From: an uncultured Clostridia bacterium
GTDB taxonomy: Bacteria > Bacillota > Clostridia > Oscillospirales > Ruminococcaceae
DNA length: 45,589 bases
Direction: 5' to 3'
Assembly: GCA_944386045.1 (NCBI GenBank)
Contig: CALWZO010000034.1
Location: forward strand, 1 to 45,589
Shown piece after piece: positions 15,707 through 24,841 of the stretch. Position 1 is the first letter of the stretch. Each line of letters starts with the position of its first letter. Under the pieces are notes generated by a model. The model was not told the origin of the DNA. It saw nothing but the letters and a program-made list of their open reading frames with translations, and made no database searches. A program made the translations under genes and the position numbers.

Positions 15707-17047
15707 TCAATCGTGTCTTATGGCGCTGAGCGCTGTAATCTTTACTGCGCGCAAAGCCGGAACATATCCGGACAGAATACCGATAAAGGTAGAAAATCCC
15801 ATGCCGAAAGCAGCAAGCCATACCGGGATAATGGACAACTTCACACCGCCGGTGACAGCACCTGCCAGCGAGGCACCCAGGGTATTCAGCAGTGCCGACA
15901 GGCCGTAGCATATCACAATGCCCACTATGCCGCCCAGAAATCCTATTCCGGCCGCCTCTGCAAGAAACATATTCTTTATGTCTTTCAGCTCGCAGCCCAG
16001 AACTTTCATAATGCCTATCTCCTTTGTTCTTTCGTAGATAGCCATTGTCATGGTGTTGGCTATGCCTATTGCGGATACCAGCAGTGATATACTGCCCAGG
16101 CCGCCCAGTATCAGCTGTATCACCTGTGTCTGCTTTTTCATTTCGTTTCTTATGCTGGACATGGAGTAAGTCTGATAGCCCTGGTCTTCAATCCGTTTTG
16201 TGACAGCTTCAACATCTTCAATGCTGTTTACCTTTACGGCAGCCTGGCTGTAAGACCTTTCCTTGCCGCGGTTGGGGTCTTTGATGTCGTTGGCTTTCAT
16301 ATACTCTTTTTCCAGCTTTATCAGATCTTCCAGGTTCATTATCATGCCGTACATGGTCTCGTAACCTTTGGAGGTGTCACCTTTAAGCACGCCCACAACT
16401 TTTATCTCTTTTTCTATCCGCAGTTTTTCGCCGTTTTCGTCCCAGGTGTAACCCTGCAGCCTGATGTCGTCATTTAACACATCCACAAAAGGCTTTGGAA
16501 TAACGCCGTTTTCATCGGGTATGGGCTGTACCATGTTATTGGGGTACTGTTTGCGCTGGTTGGTGAAATTATATGCAAAATTTTCGCCCACAATCACGGT
16601 ATATTCCTTGTCAGTAGCCGTCGGAAAACGACCTTCCTTCAGCTCATATCCGTAATCGGCCAGGGCCCGTTCGTTAAGACCTATAATGTCGGCATAAGTT
16701 TTGTATTTGTCGTTGGTACCGCTGGCGCACTGCATGCTCAGCTGGGACGGCCTGTACAGCGGTGTGGCCACCCTTACGCCGGGTATATCCGAAAAACCTT
16801 CTATAACCTTGTCCGTCATCGACTGTGTGTCGGTACCACTGCTGCTCCAGTTGTAAACTTCTATCAGGGTCAGATCGCCCATTCCCTCCATCATATCATC
16901 ATAGCTTTTGTCCAAAGCCACGCCGATAGACACCATCATTACAATGGAGCAGGTACCGATGACAACGCCCAGGACTGTCAGGAATGTACGGCCTTTGCGT
17001 CTTTTCAGATTATCTAAAGACAGCTTTAAAAGATCAGATATCTTCAT
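15707..17047 (-). CDS. MacB/FtsX-type ABC permease, 446 aa
   Basis: Permease of a MacB-like ABC system: first helix about residues 20-42 after a basic N-terminus, then a large MacB-type extracytoplasmic domain (about 45-310), then three helices (about 312-335, 362-390, 410-435). The FtsX core shows TMTMAIYERTKEIGIMKVLGC, the loop that couples to the ATPase. It is the last gene of a three-gene operon and overlaps the upstream partner-protein gene by 14 bases. Substrate unknown; such systems export peptides, antibiotics or small molecules. Confidence 0.9.
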   Translation of the reverse strand: MKISDLLKLSLDNLKRRKGRTFLTVLGVVIGTCSIVMMVSIGVALDKSYDDMMEGMGDLTLIEVYNWSSSGTDTQSMTDKVIEGFSDIPGVRVATPLYRPSQLSMQCASGTNDKYKTYADIIGLNERALADYGYELKEGRFPTATDKEYTVIVGENFAYNFTNQRKQYPNNMVQPIPDENGVIPKPFVDVLNDDIRLQGYTWDENGEKLRIEKEIKVVGVLKGDTSKGYETMYGMIMNLEDLIKLEKEYMKANDIKDPNRGKERSYSQAAVKVNSIEDVEAVTKRIEDQGYQTYSMSSIRNEMKKQTQVIQLILGGLGSISLLVSAIGIANTMTMAIYERTKEIGIMKVLGCELKDIKNMFLAEAAGIGFLGGIVGIVICYGLSALLNTLGASLAGAVTGGVKLSIIPVWLAAFGMGFSTFIGILSGYVPALRAVKITALSAIRHD

Positions 17048-18563
17048 CGTCTTCCTCTAATTCTGCAAGCCTTTTGGCCTTTTTCTTTTTGTAAAATACA
17101 AATCCGCCTGCGCCGGCAACAACAGCCAGGCCTAATATATACACTATGGGGCTGGTCTTGGGCTCTTCCGGAACAACTACCGGGTCTGTGATGCCCGGGT
17201 CAAAAGAAATGTTTTCCATGACATTCAGGCTGAATTCCCTTTCCAGGGTAGACTGTTTTCCGGAGGCATCCTCGTATGTAACTACAATTTTTCCCACAGC
17301 TGTTCCCATCTCGTTGGCTGTAAAGTAAAATTCCGCTTCCGAATTGGTGCCGGGGGCAATATTTCCCAGAAATTCCACTTCACTGCCGGACACCTGTTCG
17401 CTTACGATTTCTGCTGTTACATTGTAAACTGTTGTTTTGCCTTTGTTTACCAGCTGCAATGAGGCGTATCCCTCACTGCCCATATAAACTTCCGAAGGAA
17501 TGTTTGAACTCTGAATGGAAAATCTTGTAGGCTGCTGAACATTTATTGACAAAGACTGCTCTGATGTATACTGTGTGCGTTTGCCGTTTACAAAAGCTTC
17601 AAAAGTATATATAAGTTTTACAGGCAAAGAGGTGGTATCATTGCCTACACCCTCTGCCACCAGTGAAAATGTGTGGTTGATGGAACCTTTTTTGCCCACT
17701 TTTCCAACCAGTATCTGGCTGTTTCCGCTGGAAAGATTAAGGCCTGTGGGCAGTTCGATTTTAAGGGATACATTTTCCAGCTCCAGGTTTTCAGATGTGT
17801 TTGTGGCCACTGTCACCAGGCTGAAAGTTTCACCCACTGTTGCAACTTTGCCGTAGTTGGCGCTGTTGAGGATTATTGTGGGTGCCGGAACATCGTCCAC
17901 AGCTTCTGTCACATTGAAGGACAGCAGCTTCTGCGGAACAGCCAACGGCATATTGCTGTCTGCGCCGCTTTCTGTTTTGCCGGTATAGCTCACATTGAAG
18001 CTGAACTCCGGAGAGCCGCCCTGATAAACCACATCCCTGAATTCAACGGTATAGCATATGGCATCATAGTCTTCATAGTTGCCGGGTACAGTTACAGTGT
18101 TTCTCATCTTGCTGGTGATATTTGCCGCACTGTTTATGGAAAATGCGCCCTGGGTCATGTTTATATGGATGCGTGAAGTCTGGCTTCCGCTGGGCACACC
18201 AAAACTGCTGTTTTCAATTCTTTCATCTATTACGGTTACTGCGATAATAACCTTGTCGCCGGGCACAATCTTTGTAACAGGGTTTCCTCCTGCATCAACT
18301 ACCCGGTAGTTTGTTATGTATATGTTGTTGTTTGTGACAACAGGCTTTTCATCCGAATCGGAGGGGCTGTCCGGATTTACAACGCTGGGCTGCTCCTGGG
18401 TGGATGTAACATTCAGGACAGAATTTACCGGCGGTTTTTCATCCTGCACCTCTCCCCGTTCTCCGTCCAAAGCGTAAACTGCAAACGGAGAAAAGGCTGT
18501 CGTAGCCGCCATAAAAACAGCTATTGCAGCACATGATACTTTTTTCAACAAATTGTTTTTCAT
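17034..18563 (-). CDS. Secreted, membrane-anchored COG1361-like partner protein, 509 aa
   Basis: A signal peptide (about residues 1-32) leads into an extracellular region of several beta-rich repeats (about 60-460) of the CARDB/COG1361 type, with recurring patterns of ...V..GE.F.L.V...N and L..G.N.... near 230-330 and 340-450. Then comes one helix (about 474-495) and a short cytoplasmic tail of Lys followed by acidic residues. ATG 18563 is chosen because AGAGGA sits six bases before it; an ATG two codons earlier touches that site. It lies between the ATPase and the permease, in the place a MacA-like adaptor would take. Family call is by eye; role as adaptor or receptor is inferred. Confidence 0.72.
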   Translation of the reverse strand: MKNNLLKKVSCAAIAVFMAATTAFSPFAVYALDGERGEVQDEKPPVNSVLNVTSTQEQPSVVNPDSPSDSDEKPVVTNNNIYITNYRVVDAGGNPVTKIVPGDKVIIAVTVIDERIENSSFGVPSGSQTSRIHINMTQGAFSINSAANITSKMRNTVTVPGNYEDYDAICYTVEFRDVVYQGGSPEFSFNVSYTGKTESGADSNMPLAVPQKLLSFNVTEAVDDVPAPTIILNSANYGKVATVGETFSLVTVATNTSENLELENVSLKIELPTGLNLSSGNSQILVGKVGKKGSINHTFSLVAEGVGNDTTSLPVKLIYTFEAFVNGKRTQYTSEQSLSINVQQPTRFSIQSSNIPSEVYMGSEGYASLQLVNKGKTTVYNVTAEIVSEQVSGSEVEFLGNIAPGTNSEAEFYFTANEMGTAVGKIVVTYEDASGKQSTLEREFSLNVMENISFDPGITDPVVVPEEPKTSPIVYILGLAVVAGAGGFVFYKKKKAKRLAELEEDDEDI

Positions 18564-18588
18564 AATCATTCCTCTAAAAAAAATATTT

Positions 18589-19422
18589 TTATTGGCTTAT
18601 CGCTTGCGAATGGCCATTACTTACCTCTTGTTCGCCGGGAACTTGTACAGGCTGCTCGTCCTCGGCCTGTTTTTCAGGCTGTTCACCGGCAGTTTCCTCT
18701 TCAAAGGACTCGGCTATTTTTTCATCTTCTTCCAACAGGCTGACGCCGTCCCTGGTATCGTTTATAACGCGTCCGTCTTTCAGGGTTATGACCCTGCGGG
18801 CCATTTTGGCCAGTTCCGGGTCATGTGTAACCATCACAAATGTTATGTCGTTTTTCTGCGATATATCCAGAAGCATCTTCATAACCTGTTCTGTGGTTGC
18901 ACTGTCCAGGTTTCCTGTAGGCTCGTCTGCAAAAATCACCTTTGGCTTGCTTACAAAGGCGCGGGCTATACCCACCCTTTGCTGCTGGCCGCCGGACATC
19001 TCCCGCGGTTTGTGGTTCATTCTGGAGCCCAGGCCCATCTCCGCCAAAATTTTTCTGGCGCGTTTTTCCCTGATTTTCTGTGGCACGCCTTTGAACATCA
19101 GCGGAAAAGCCACATTCTCCACCGCTGTCATAGTCGGCATCAGATTATAGGACTGAAATATAAAACCGATGTTGTTCTGCCTGAAAACCGCCAGTTCCTT
19201 TTCGGTCATTTTGTTTACCAGCTGTCCGTTTATCTTTACTTTGCCCTTTGTGGGCTTTTCCAGCCCGGCCAGCATGTTCAGCAAAGTGGACTTGCCGCTG
19301 CCGGAAGTACCCACTATGCAACAAAATTCACCTTTTTCAATCTCAACGCTGACATTATCCAGCGCCACAACCTTTTCTCCGCCGACTTTATAAACTTTTC
19401 GCAATTTTTCAACTCGTATCAT
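18589..19422 (-). CDS. ABC transporter ATPase with acidic C-terminal tail, 277 aa
   Basis: MacB/LolD-type ATPase: Walker A GTSGSGKST (about residues 36-44), Q-loop IFQSYNL, signature MSGGQQQR, Walker B VIFADEPTGNLD, switch His VTHD. After the normal end at about residue 225 there is an unusual tail of about 50 residues rich in Glu/Gln/Pro. First gene of the operon with the partner protein and permease; its promoter is at 19467-19495. The acidic tail is absent from most relatives and could contact the basic cytoplasmic parts of the partner or permease (inference). Confidence 0.92.
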   Translation of the reverse strand: MIRVEKLRKVYKVGGEKVVALDNVSVEIEKGEFCCIVGTSGSGKSTLLNMLAGLEKPTKGKVKINGQLVNKMTEKELAVFRQNNIGFIFQSYNLMPTMTAVENVAFPLMFKGVPQKIREKRARKILAEMGLGSRMNHKPREMSGGQQQRVGIARAFVSKPKVIFADEPTGNLDSATTEQVMKMLLDISQKNDITFVMVTHDPELAKMARRVITLKDGRVINDTRDGVSLLEEDEKIAESFEEETAGEQPEKQAEDEQPVQVPGEQEVSNGHSQAISQ

Positions 19423-19466
19423 TTTTTCACCTTTAAAAAGTCAATAAAAGTCTGGGTATTGACAGA

Positions 19467-19495
19467 ATTATAACACTGTTAATGACTTTTTTCAA
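19467..19495 (-). promoter_or_regulatory. Promoter of the MacB-like exporter operon
   Basis: TTGAAA (19495-19490), 17-bp spacer, TATAAT (19472-19467). Confidence 0.7.
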
Positions 19496-19555
19496 TTAAT
19501 GTGATATAATGCTTATAAAATTTTATTAAATCTTAATAAATACTTAATAGATCAT

Positions 19556-19581
19556 CTGTCGTCTTACTATATATACGACAG
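19556..19581 (+). promoter_or_regulatory. Hairpin in the leader of the DUF218 gene
   Basis: CTGTCGT and ACGACAG form a seven-base stem with a 12-base loop that ends two bases before the GGAGG ribosome site. It could modulate translation start; no known RNA family is recognised. Confidence 0.35.
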
Positions 19582-19595
19582 ACCGGAGGAAAATA

Positions 19596-20339
19596 TTGCA
19601 AAGAGCACTGTACATTTTGTCTTTTGTACTGTTTGTCAACACGGCAGTGCTTGCGGCACAAGGGAGCTTTTTCCTGGGGCTGGGCATATTGTTTTTGCTG
19701 GCTGTGTGCCTGTTTTTACTGGCCAGATACTGGGCCCGGCGGAAAAAACTGAGCCGGGCGGGCCGGGGATATGCTGTAAAACAGTGCATAACAGCGGCAC
19801 TGATATTTTTGTGTTTTATGGCAGGCTATATAATGATATTCGCCTGTATACCGCCGGAAAGCGGTGCAGATGCTGTGATAGTGCCCGGCAGCGGCGTAAA
19901 TTCAGACGGCATGCCGTCAGCGGCCGCACAGGACAGGCTGGACGGGTGCATAGAATACTGCCGCAGCAACAATGTCAAAGCTGTGGTAGTCAGCGGAACA
20001 GCCGGCAAAAAATCTGCCGTAAGCGAAGCGCAGTCAATGAAAAAATATCTGACCGACCATGGAATTGACCCGGAAATTATCCTTTGTGATGAAAACGCCG
20101 CAAACACAAGACAAAATTTTGAAAACGCTTTCAGGCTGCTGAAAGATGCGGGCATATCCACTCAGAATGTGGTTTATGTCACCAACTCATTTCATTGCCT
20201 GCGAGCAGGCATCTGCGCCCGGCAGGCCGGTTTTGAAAACATATCAGCCTGTGCCACAGGCACCGATATATGGGTATTTCTGCCCGCCATGCTGCGCGAA
20301 ATATGCGCTGTGTTCGCCGTATTGTTTTTGGGCTGCTGA
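19596..20339 (+). CDS. YdcF/ElyC-like DUF218 membrane protein, 247 aa
   Basis: DUF218 domain protein: two N-terminal hydrophobic stretches (about residues 4-42) and a third (65-85), then the domain (about 90-220) with VIVPGSGVNSDG, an Arg a few residues later, VVSGTAGKKSAVSEA, ENAANTRQNFENA and VTNSFHCLRA. Relatives such as SanA, ElyC and YdcF act at the envelope, in part in polyisoprenoid-carrier and peptidoglycan metabolism; the reaction is not settled. Start TTG with GGAGG seven bases upstream. It precedes the MtaD-like gene by 25 bases, so the two are probably one operon. Confidence 0.82.
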   Translation: MQRALYILSFVLFVNTAVLAAQGSFFLGLGILFLLAVCLFLLARYWARRKKLSRAGRGYAVKQCITAALIFLCFMAGYIMIFACIPPESGADAVIVPGSGVNSDGMPSAAAQDRLDGCIEYCRSNNVKAVVVSGTAGKKSAVSEAQSMKKYLTDHGIDPEIILCDENAANTRQNFENAFRLLKDAGISTQNVVYVTNSFHCLRAGICARQAGFENISACATGTDIWVFLPAMLREICAVFAVLFLGC

Positions 20340-20364
20340 CAATTTAAAACACCAGGAGGAAAAT

Positions 20365-21648
20365 ATGAAAACACTTTTAAAAGGCGGAAATCTTATTGAT
20401 GAAAACGGCAATGTTATTACTGATACCGACATACTTATAGATGACGGAATAATTGCCGACATAGGCAAAGATTTGACCTGCGACGGGCAGACAGTGGACT
20501 GCACAGGCAAATTTATAACACCCGGCTTTGTGTCGATGCACGCCCACAGCCCCATGAACATCTTCAAAGGCATTGCTGAAGATGTAAATATAGACGACTG
20601 GTTCAACAAAGAACTGTGGCCCTATGAAAGCAAAATGACCGATGAAGATATATACCGGGGTGCAAAGCTGGCCTGCGCAGAGATGATAAACAACGGCATC
20701 ACAGCTTTTGCCGACCATTATTTCAAAAGCGATCTTATCGCCCGCGCCTGCATCGAAACCGGAATAAAAGCAGACATCGCCTATACTGTTTATGGTTTTG
20801 GCGGGGATTGCACACGGGAGCTTGACCGGGCGGAAAAGTTTTTCCTGCAATACAGGGACAACCGGCTGATCAGCCCGAGGATGGGCCCTCATTCGCCGTA
20901 TATCTGCTCGGAAGATGTGCTCAGGCAGGTTATAGACAAAGCAAAACAGCTGGGCTGCGGCATACACATACATATCAGCGAAACAAAAGCGCAGGTGGAA
21001 CAGAGCAAGGCTGACCATGACGGCCTGACGCCCTTTGCCGTAGTTGCCAAAGCCGGAGGATTTGATGTTCCGTGTATAGTGGGTCACGGTCTGTGGATAG
21101 AGCCGGAAGATTTAAAATTCATCAGGGAAGACACCTGTTTTGCCGTCTCTCCCAAGACTTATATGAAGCTGGGAATGTACAAAGGCGGTCTGTGGGATAT
21201 GAAGGACAAGCTTAACATAACCAGCGGAAATGACGGCGCAGCCAGCAGCAATTCCAACGATGTACTGGAACAGATGCGTCTGTTTGCCCTGCTGGGAAAA
21301 TGGAATGACAACGCAGAGCAGTTCACCCTTAAAGAAATCTGGAAGTATATGATGAACGGCCACAGATTTCTGCCTTTCAACAGCGGCAAGCTGAAAAAAG
21401 GCTACAGCGCAGACCTCAACATATTCAATCTTTCCTCCATTTCCTGTGCACCTGTGTACAACCCGCTGGCAGCCATAATATACTCCGCACAGGCGGCCAC
21501 AGACATAACCGATGTGATAATAAACGGTAAGTTTGTAAAACGAAACGGCAGCCTGACCTTTGACCGGAAAGAAATTATAGATCACGCTTCCCGCTGTGCA
21601 AAGGAAATATACCGGCGAGGAAAAGGTGTGTCAAAGCTGTATTTTTAA
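20365..21648 (+). CDS. MtaD-like deaminase (5-methylthioadenosine/SAH deaminase family), 427 aa
   Basis: Amidohydrolase-fold metal enzyme that deaminates adenosine-type nucleosides such as S-adenosylhomocysteine or methylthioadenosine. Metal ligands: His59 and His61 in SMHAHS, His in HIHISET and in VGHGLW, Asp in SGNDGAASSNSND. The small N- and C-terminal beta parts typical of the family are present. GNDGA replaces the usual GTDGA and GHG replaces AHC, so it is a divergent member and the substrate is not certain. ATG 20365 has AGGAGGA upstream; it likely follows the DUF218 gene in one transcript. Confidence 0.82.
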   Translation: MKTLLKGGNLIDENGNVITDTDILIDDGIIADIGKDLTCDGQTVDCTGKFITPGFVSMHAHSPMNIFKGIAEDVNIDDWFNKELWPYESKMTDEDIYRGAKLACAEMINNGITAFADHYFKSDLIARACIETGIKADIAYTVYGFGGDCTRELDRAEKFFLQYRDNRLISPRMGPHSPYICSEDVLRQVIDKAKQLGCGIHIHISETKAQVEQSKADHDGLTPFAVVAKAGGFDVPCIVGHGLWIEPEDLKFIREDTCFAVSPKTYMKLGMYKGGLWDMKDKLNITSGNDGAASSNSNDVLEQMRLFALLGKWNDNAEQFTLKEIWKYMMNGHRFLPFNSGKLKKGYSADLNIFNLSSISCAPVYNPLAAIIYSAQAATDITDVIINGKFVKRNGSLTFDRKEIIDHASRCAKEIYRRGKGVSKLYF

Positions 21649-21963
21649 ATACATAACAGCGCAATTTTTTCAAAAAGTTCAAAACCACTTTACGCAACGC
21701 TTTTTTTAGGTTAAAATGTAACAAAGGAAATTCTTTCCTTTGTTGCTTTTGCCCTGCCGGATATTGGGGAATATCACGGCACCGCTGCCTATTATACCGC
21801 CGCCCCGGGTTGTTTTTGCCGGGGTAAAACTGTTGTTTTTAATTGAATGTTATAAATCCGATACACTCGCACTAAAATTATATTAAAAGATTAGGCTTTG
21901 TTGTTTTGGGTTATATTCATGCAGCAAAGGATAATCCGAAATATTTATTAAGAGGTGTATTTT
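21649..21963 (+). promoter_or_regulatory. Intergenic leader with promoter and three stem-loops
   Basis: This 315-base gap holds a promoter (21689-21717) and then three inverted repeats: 21720-21744, 21756-21780 and 21803-21824. A further 140 AT-rich bases lead to the antiporter start. The first repeat could instead be a terminator for the deaminase gene, but its T-run is weak. I could not match the leader to a known riboswitch; it lacks the conserved core of the yybP-ykoY manganese class. Confidence 0.4.
21689..21717 (+). promoter_or_regulatory. Candidate promoter of the antiporter/udk operon
   Basis: TTTACG (21689-21694), 17-bp spacer, TAAAAT (21712-21717); transcription would begin right at the first leader hairpin. 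Confidence 0.45.
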
Positions 21964-22917
21964 TTGGAAACAGTATTTATGCCGATGCTCCTGTTCACCC
22001 TTGGGCTGTTTATACTTATCAAAGGCGGGGATACCTTTGTGGATGCAGCTGTGTGGATCAGCGATGTCACCGGAATACCAAAGCTCATTATCGGCGCAAC
22101 TGTCATAAGCATAGCTACAACTTTACCGGAGCTTTTCGTTTCTGTCCTGGCCACGGCAGACGGAAGCCTTGGCATAGCCACCGGAAACGCCATAGGCAGT
22201 GTCACCGCCAATATAGGTGTGGGCATGTCCATAGGACTTATCGCCAGTCCTGCCGCAGTAAACTTAAAAGATTTTGCCCCCAAAGCATGTATGATGCTGC
22301 TGGCGGCGGTGGCTCTTCTGCGGCTGGGCACAGACGGCATGATTTCCATCTCTGACAGCTTTATGCTGATGGCAGTTCTGGCAGCTTACATATATTCAAA
22401 TATCAGATCAGGCCAAAGGGCCACCGGCAATAATGCCAGCCGCATTTCCATAACCTTCCCTGAAGCGGCCCGGAACACTGCAAAATTTGTGCTCGGCGCC
22501 TGCGGGATTGTACTTGGTGCCAGCATGTTGGTTACAAACGGTCAGATACTGGCTTATGCACTGGGAGTAAGCGAAGATATAATCGGCCTTACCCTGATTG
22601 CTGTCGGCACTTCCCTGCCCGAACTTATAACAGCCGCCACAGCCATAGCCAAAAATGAAAGCGCCCTGACAGTGGGCAATATCATCGGCGCAAATATAAT
22701 TGACACCGCACTGATTTTGCCTGTATGTTCCGCTGTAAGCGGCGGCAGCCTGGCCATATCTGCCAGAACAGTTTACATAGACCTGCCTGCAGCCATATTC
22801 CTGATGCTGCTGGTACTGATACCCACCATAAAGAACAAATCCTTTAAAAAATGGCAGGGCATCGCTATTCTGGCATTTTATGTTGTGTATGTTTTATTTA
22901 TTGTTATGTTCACATAA
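21964..22917 (+). CDS. CaCA-family calcium/cation antiporter, 317 aa
   Basis: YrbG-type Ca2+/Na+ (or H+) exchanger of the CaCA family. The two alpha-repeats are clear: TTLPELFVSVLA...GNAIGSVTANIG (about residues 60-95) and GTSLPELITAATA...GNIIGANIIDTA (about 215-250), each with the conserved Pro-Glu. About ten hydrophobic helices; length fits. TTG 21964 is proposed because AAGAGGTG lies six bases upstream; an in-frame GTG at 21955 is part of that site. A long structured leader precedes it. udk starts 26 bases after it, probably on the same transcript. The transported ion cannot be decided from sequence. Confidence 0.87.
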   Translation: METVFMPMLLFTLGLFILIKGGDTFVDAAVWISDVTGIPKLIIGATVISIATTLPELFVSVLATADGSLGIATGNAIGSVTANIGVGMSIGLIASPAAVNLKDFAPKACMMLLAAVALLRLGTDGMISISDSFMLMAVLAAYIYSNIRSGQRATGNNASRISITFPEAARNTAKFVLGACGIVLGASMLVTNGQILAYALGVSEDIIGLTLIAVGTSLPELITAATAIAKNESALTVGNIIGANIIDTALILPVCSAVSGGSLAISARTVYIDLPAAIFLMLLVLIPTIKNKSFKKWQGIAILAFYVVYVLFIVMFT

Positions 22918-22943
22918 AATCTGCGCTCAAAGGATGTCCAAAA

Positions 22944-23567
22944 ATGAAAAAGCCCGTAATAATAGGTATCGCCGGAGGAAGCGGCAGCGGCAAATCCACT
23001 TTTGCCAGAAAAATTGTAACCCGTTTCCGACAGCCAATATCGGTACTGTGTCACGATTACTACTATCAGCCCTTTGAAGATATGTCGCTGGAAGAAAGAA
23101 AACAGCAAAACTATGACCATCCTTCTTCCTTTGACACCCGGCTGATGATAGAGCACATACGACAGCTGAAAAGCGGCCACGCCGTTTACAGGCCTGTATA
23201 TTCCTACGAGCTGTTCACCAGGCTGGACGAAACCGTCAGGGTAAACCCCACAAAAGTGATTGTAATTGATGGTATACTGCTGTTTGAAAACAAGGAACTG
23301 CGCGACCTTATGGACATAAAGATATTTATAGATACCGATGATGATATAAGGTTTATCAGGCGTCTTCAAAGGGATACCAAGCGCCGCGGCAGAACGGTGG
23401 AAAGCGTAATAAACCAATACCTGTCCACTGTAAAACCAATGCACGACACATTTGTTTCCCCCAGCAAAAAGTATGCCGATATAATTGTGCCCGAAGGCGG
23501 TTTCAACACCGTGGCAATGGACATGGTGATCAGCCGCGTTGAAAAAATATTAAAACTGCAAGAATAA
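22944..23567 (+). CDS. udk: Uridine kinase, 207 aa
   Basis: Phosphorylates uridine and cytidine in pyrimidine salvage. P-loop GIAGGSGSGKST near the N-terminus, HDYYYQPFEDMS, YDHPSSFDTRLM, VIVIDGILLFENKELRDLMD, and the lid RRLQRDTKRRGRT. Length is normal. ATG 22944 is preferred because AAAGGA is nine bases before it; the frame opens further upstream inside the antiporter gene. Closed by a terminator at 23573-23611. Confidence 0.94.
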   Translation: MKKPVIIGIAGGSGSGKSTFARKIVTRFRQPISVLCHDYYYQPFEDMSLEERKQQNYDHPSSFDTRLMIEHIRQLKSGHAVYRPVYSYELFTRLDETVRVNPTKVIVIDGILLFENKELRDLMDIKIFIDTDDDIRFIRRLQRDTKRRGRTVESVINQYLSTVKPMHDTFVSPSKKYADIIVPEGGFNTVAMDMVISRVEKILKLQE

Positions 23568-23572
23568 ATACC

Positions 23573-23611
23573 AAAACAGCCGCATGGATTATGTCCGCGC
23601 GGCTGTTTTTA
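23573..23611 (+). terminator. Terminator after udk
   Basis: Stem AAAACAGCCGC / GCGGCTGTTTT with a loop of about 15 bases and T5. Confidence 0.8.
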
Positions 23612-23668
23612 AATTATATGACTTATTTTTAAATTTGCAAATCTTACACTGAAAAAGGTACACAAAAC

Positions 23669-23697
23669 AAAAAAGCCCTGAAAATCAGGGCTTTTTG
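23669..23697 (-). terminator. Terminator of the tRNA-Ser operon
   Basis: Stem AAAAAGCCCTG / CAGGGCTTTTT with an A/T loop. Confidence 0.85.
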
Positions 23698-23703
23698 CTT
23701 TAT

Positions 23704-23795
23704 TGGCGGAGATTGAGGGATTCGAACCCTCGCGACGGTTACCCGCCCTACGCCCTTAGCAGGGGCGCCTCTTCGACCGGCTTGAGTAAATCTCC
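23704..23795 (-). tRNA. tRNA-Ser (anticodon GCU)
   Basis: Full cloverleaf: acceptor stem GGAGATT / AATCTCC, anticodon loop CTGCTAA with GCT in the middle, a long variable arm typical of class II tRNAs, T-arm GGTTCGAATCC, and an encoded CCA end. Confidence 0.95.
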
Positions 23796-23833
23796 ATTCG
23801 AAGTTGGTAAAAATATTTAATTTGTTGAAGATA

Positions 23834-23920
<87 letters not shown>

Positions 23921-23943
23921 GTATCTTGCAAGCTACGGATAAT

Positions 23944-23972
23944 ATATTACCACATGCAGCAATAATTGTCAA
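23944..23972 (-). promoter_or_regulatory. Promoter of the tRNA-Ser operon
   Basis: TTGACA (23972-23967), 17-bp spacer, TAATAT (23949-23944). Confidence 0.75.
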
Positions 23973-24086
23973 CACTTTTTTGCGTCAAAAAATACATTTC
24001 CCGGAAGTTGTTATATAAGCTGTTAATTATGAATATTTATAATATATATCTATAATTATGCTTTGGGGGCACTGACTGCCACCATC

Positions 24087-24611
24087 TCAGAATTCTATCC
24101 CTTTCCTGGCTTTAAGGCCGCTTTCATAAGGATGTTTTATGCTTTTGATTTCACTTACATAATCTGCAATCCGTATAAAATCCCGGTCCTGCCTGTGGCC
24201 GGTGATTATGATTTCGGCACCGGCAGACAGCCTTTGCACTTCTGATATTACCCACTCTTTATCCAGAAAACCGCAGTCAGCTGCGTCTGTCAGCTCGTCA
24301 AGAATTATCATCTGCGCCTGCTTGCCCGCCTCTGCCCGTTTTTCAAACAGCCTTTGGGTAACCTTTGCCGTCGCTTCTTTTTCTTCCCGGCTCATATTCC
24401 ACACAAAACCAATGGGCTCATCTACGGCCATACATTTTATATTTTCCGCATTGTTCAGCACAGCCGTTTCCGAAGATGTTCCGCTTTTGAGAAACTGGCA
24501 GAAAACCACACTGCCGCCGCTGCCAGCCATGCGCACCGCCGTACCTGTCGCCGCACTTGTTTTCCCTTTTCCGTCGCCGAAATAGTAGTGTATTTTGTTA
24601 TACAATCCCAT
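24087..24611 (-). CDS. cobO: Corrinoid adenosyltransferase, CobA/CobO/BtuR type, 174 aa
   Basis: Transfers the 5'-deoxyadenosyl group of ATP to cob(I)alamin or cob(I)yrinate, giving the coenzyme B12 form. P-loop GDGKGKTSAATG at the N-terminus, MIILDEL (Walker B) near residue 105, GHRQDRDFIRIADYVSEI, and the C-terminal ARKGIEF, all typical of the family. Monocistronic; a TTGGCT-18-TATAAT promoter lies upstream and no cobalamin riboswitch is visible, so it may serve salvage rather than de novo synthesis. No other B12 gene is in the window. Confidence 0.93.
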   Translation of the reverse strand: MGLYNKIHYYFGDGKGKTSAATGTAVRMAGSGGSVVFCQFLKSGTSSETAVLNNAENIKCMAVDEPIGFVWNMSREEKEATAKVTQRLFEKRAEAGKQAQMIILDELTDAADCGFLDKEWVISEVQRLSAGAEIIITGHRQDRDFIRIADYVSEIKSIKHPYESGLKARKGIEF

Positions 24612-24649
24612 ACTTTCCTCCGTATTATTGTGATGCCGTCCTGTTTTAT

Positions 24650-24679
24650 ATTATACCACAAACGGCTCTTTTAAGCCAA
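24650..24679 (-). promoter_or_regulatory. Promoter of cobO
   Basis: TTGGCT (24679-24674), 18-bp spacer, TATAAT (24655-24650) with an upstream TGG. Confidence 0.6.
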
Positions 24680-24841
24680 AAAATCTGATATTTTTTTAAC
24701 ATACGCCGCTTTTTTCTGCTGTCTTTTCAAAATTTATTATTTATTTTATACAAATTTTGTATTCAAATTGTAAAAAGCTTGTAAATTCGCACGAAGATTA
24801 AATTATGTACAATTTTTTCATACTTTTGTATAATTGTTGTA

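Noticed and set aside
21720..21830. yybP-ykoY manganese riboswitch before the antiporter
   Set aside because: The leader has stems in the right place but lacks the conserved core sequence of that class.
24612..24700. Cobalamin riboswitch before cobO
   Set aside because: The untranslated leader after the promoter is only about 40 bases, too short, and no B12-box is present.
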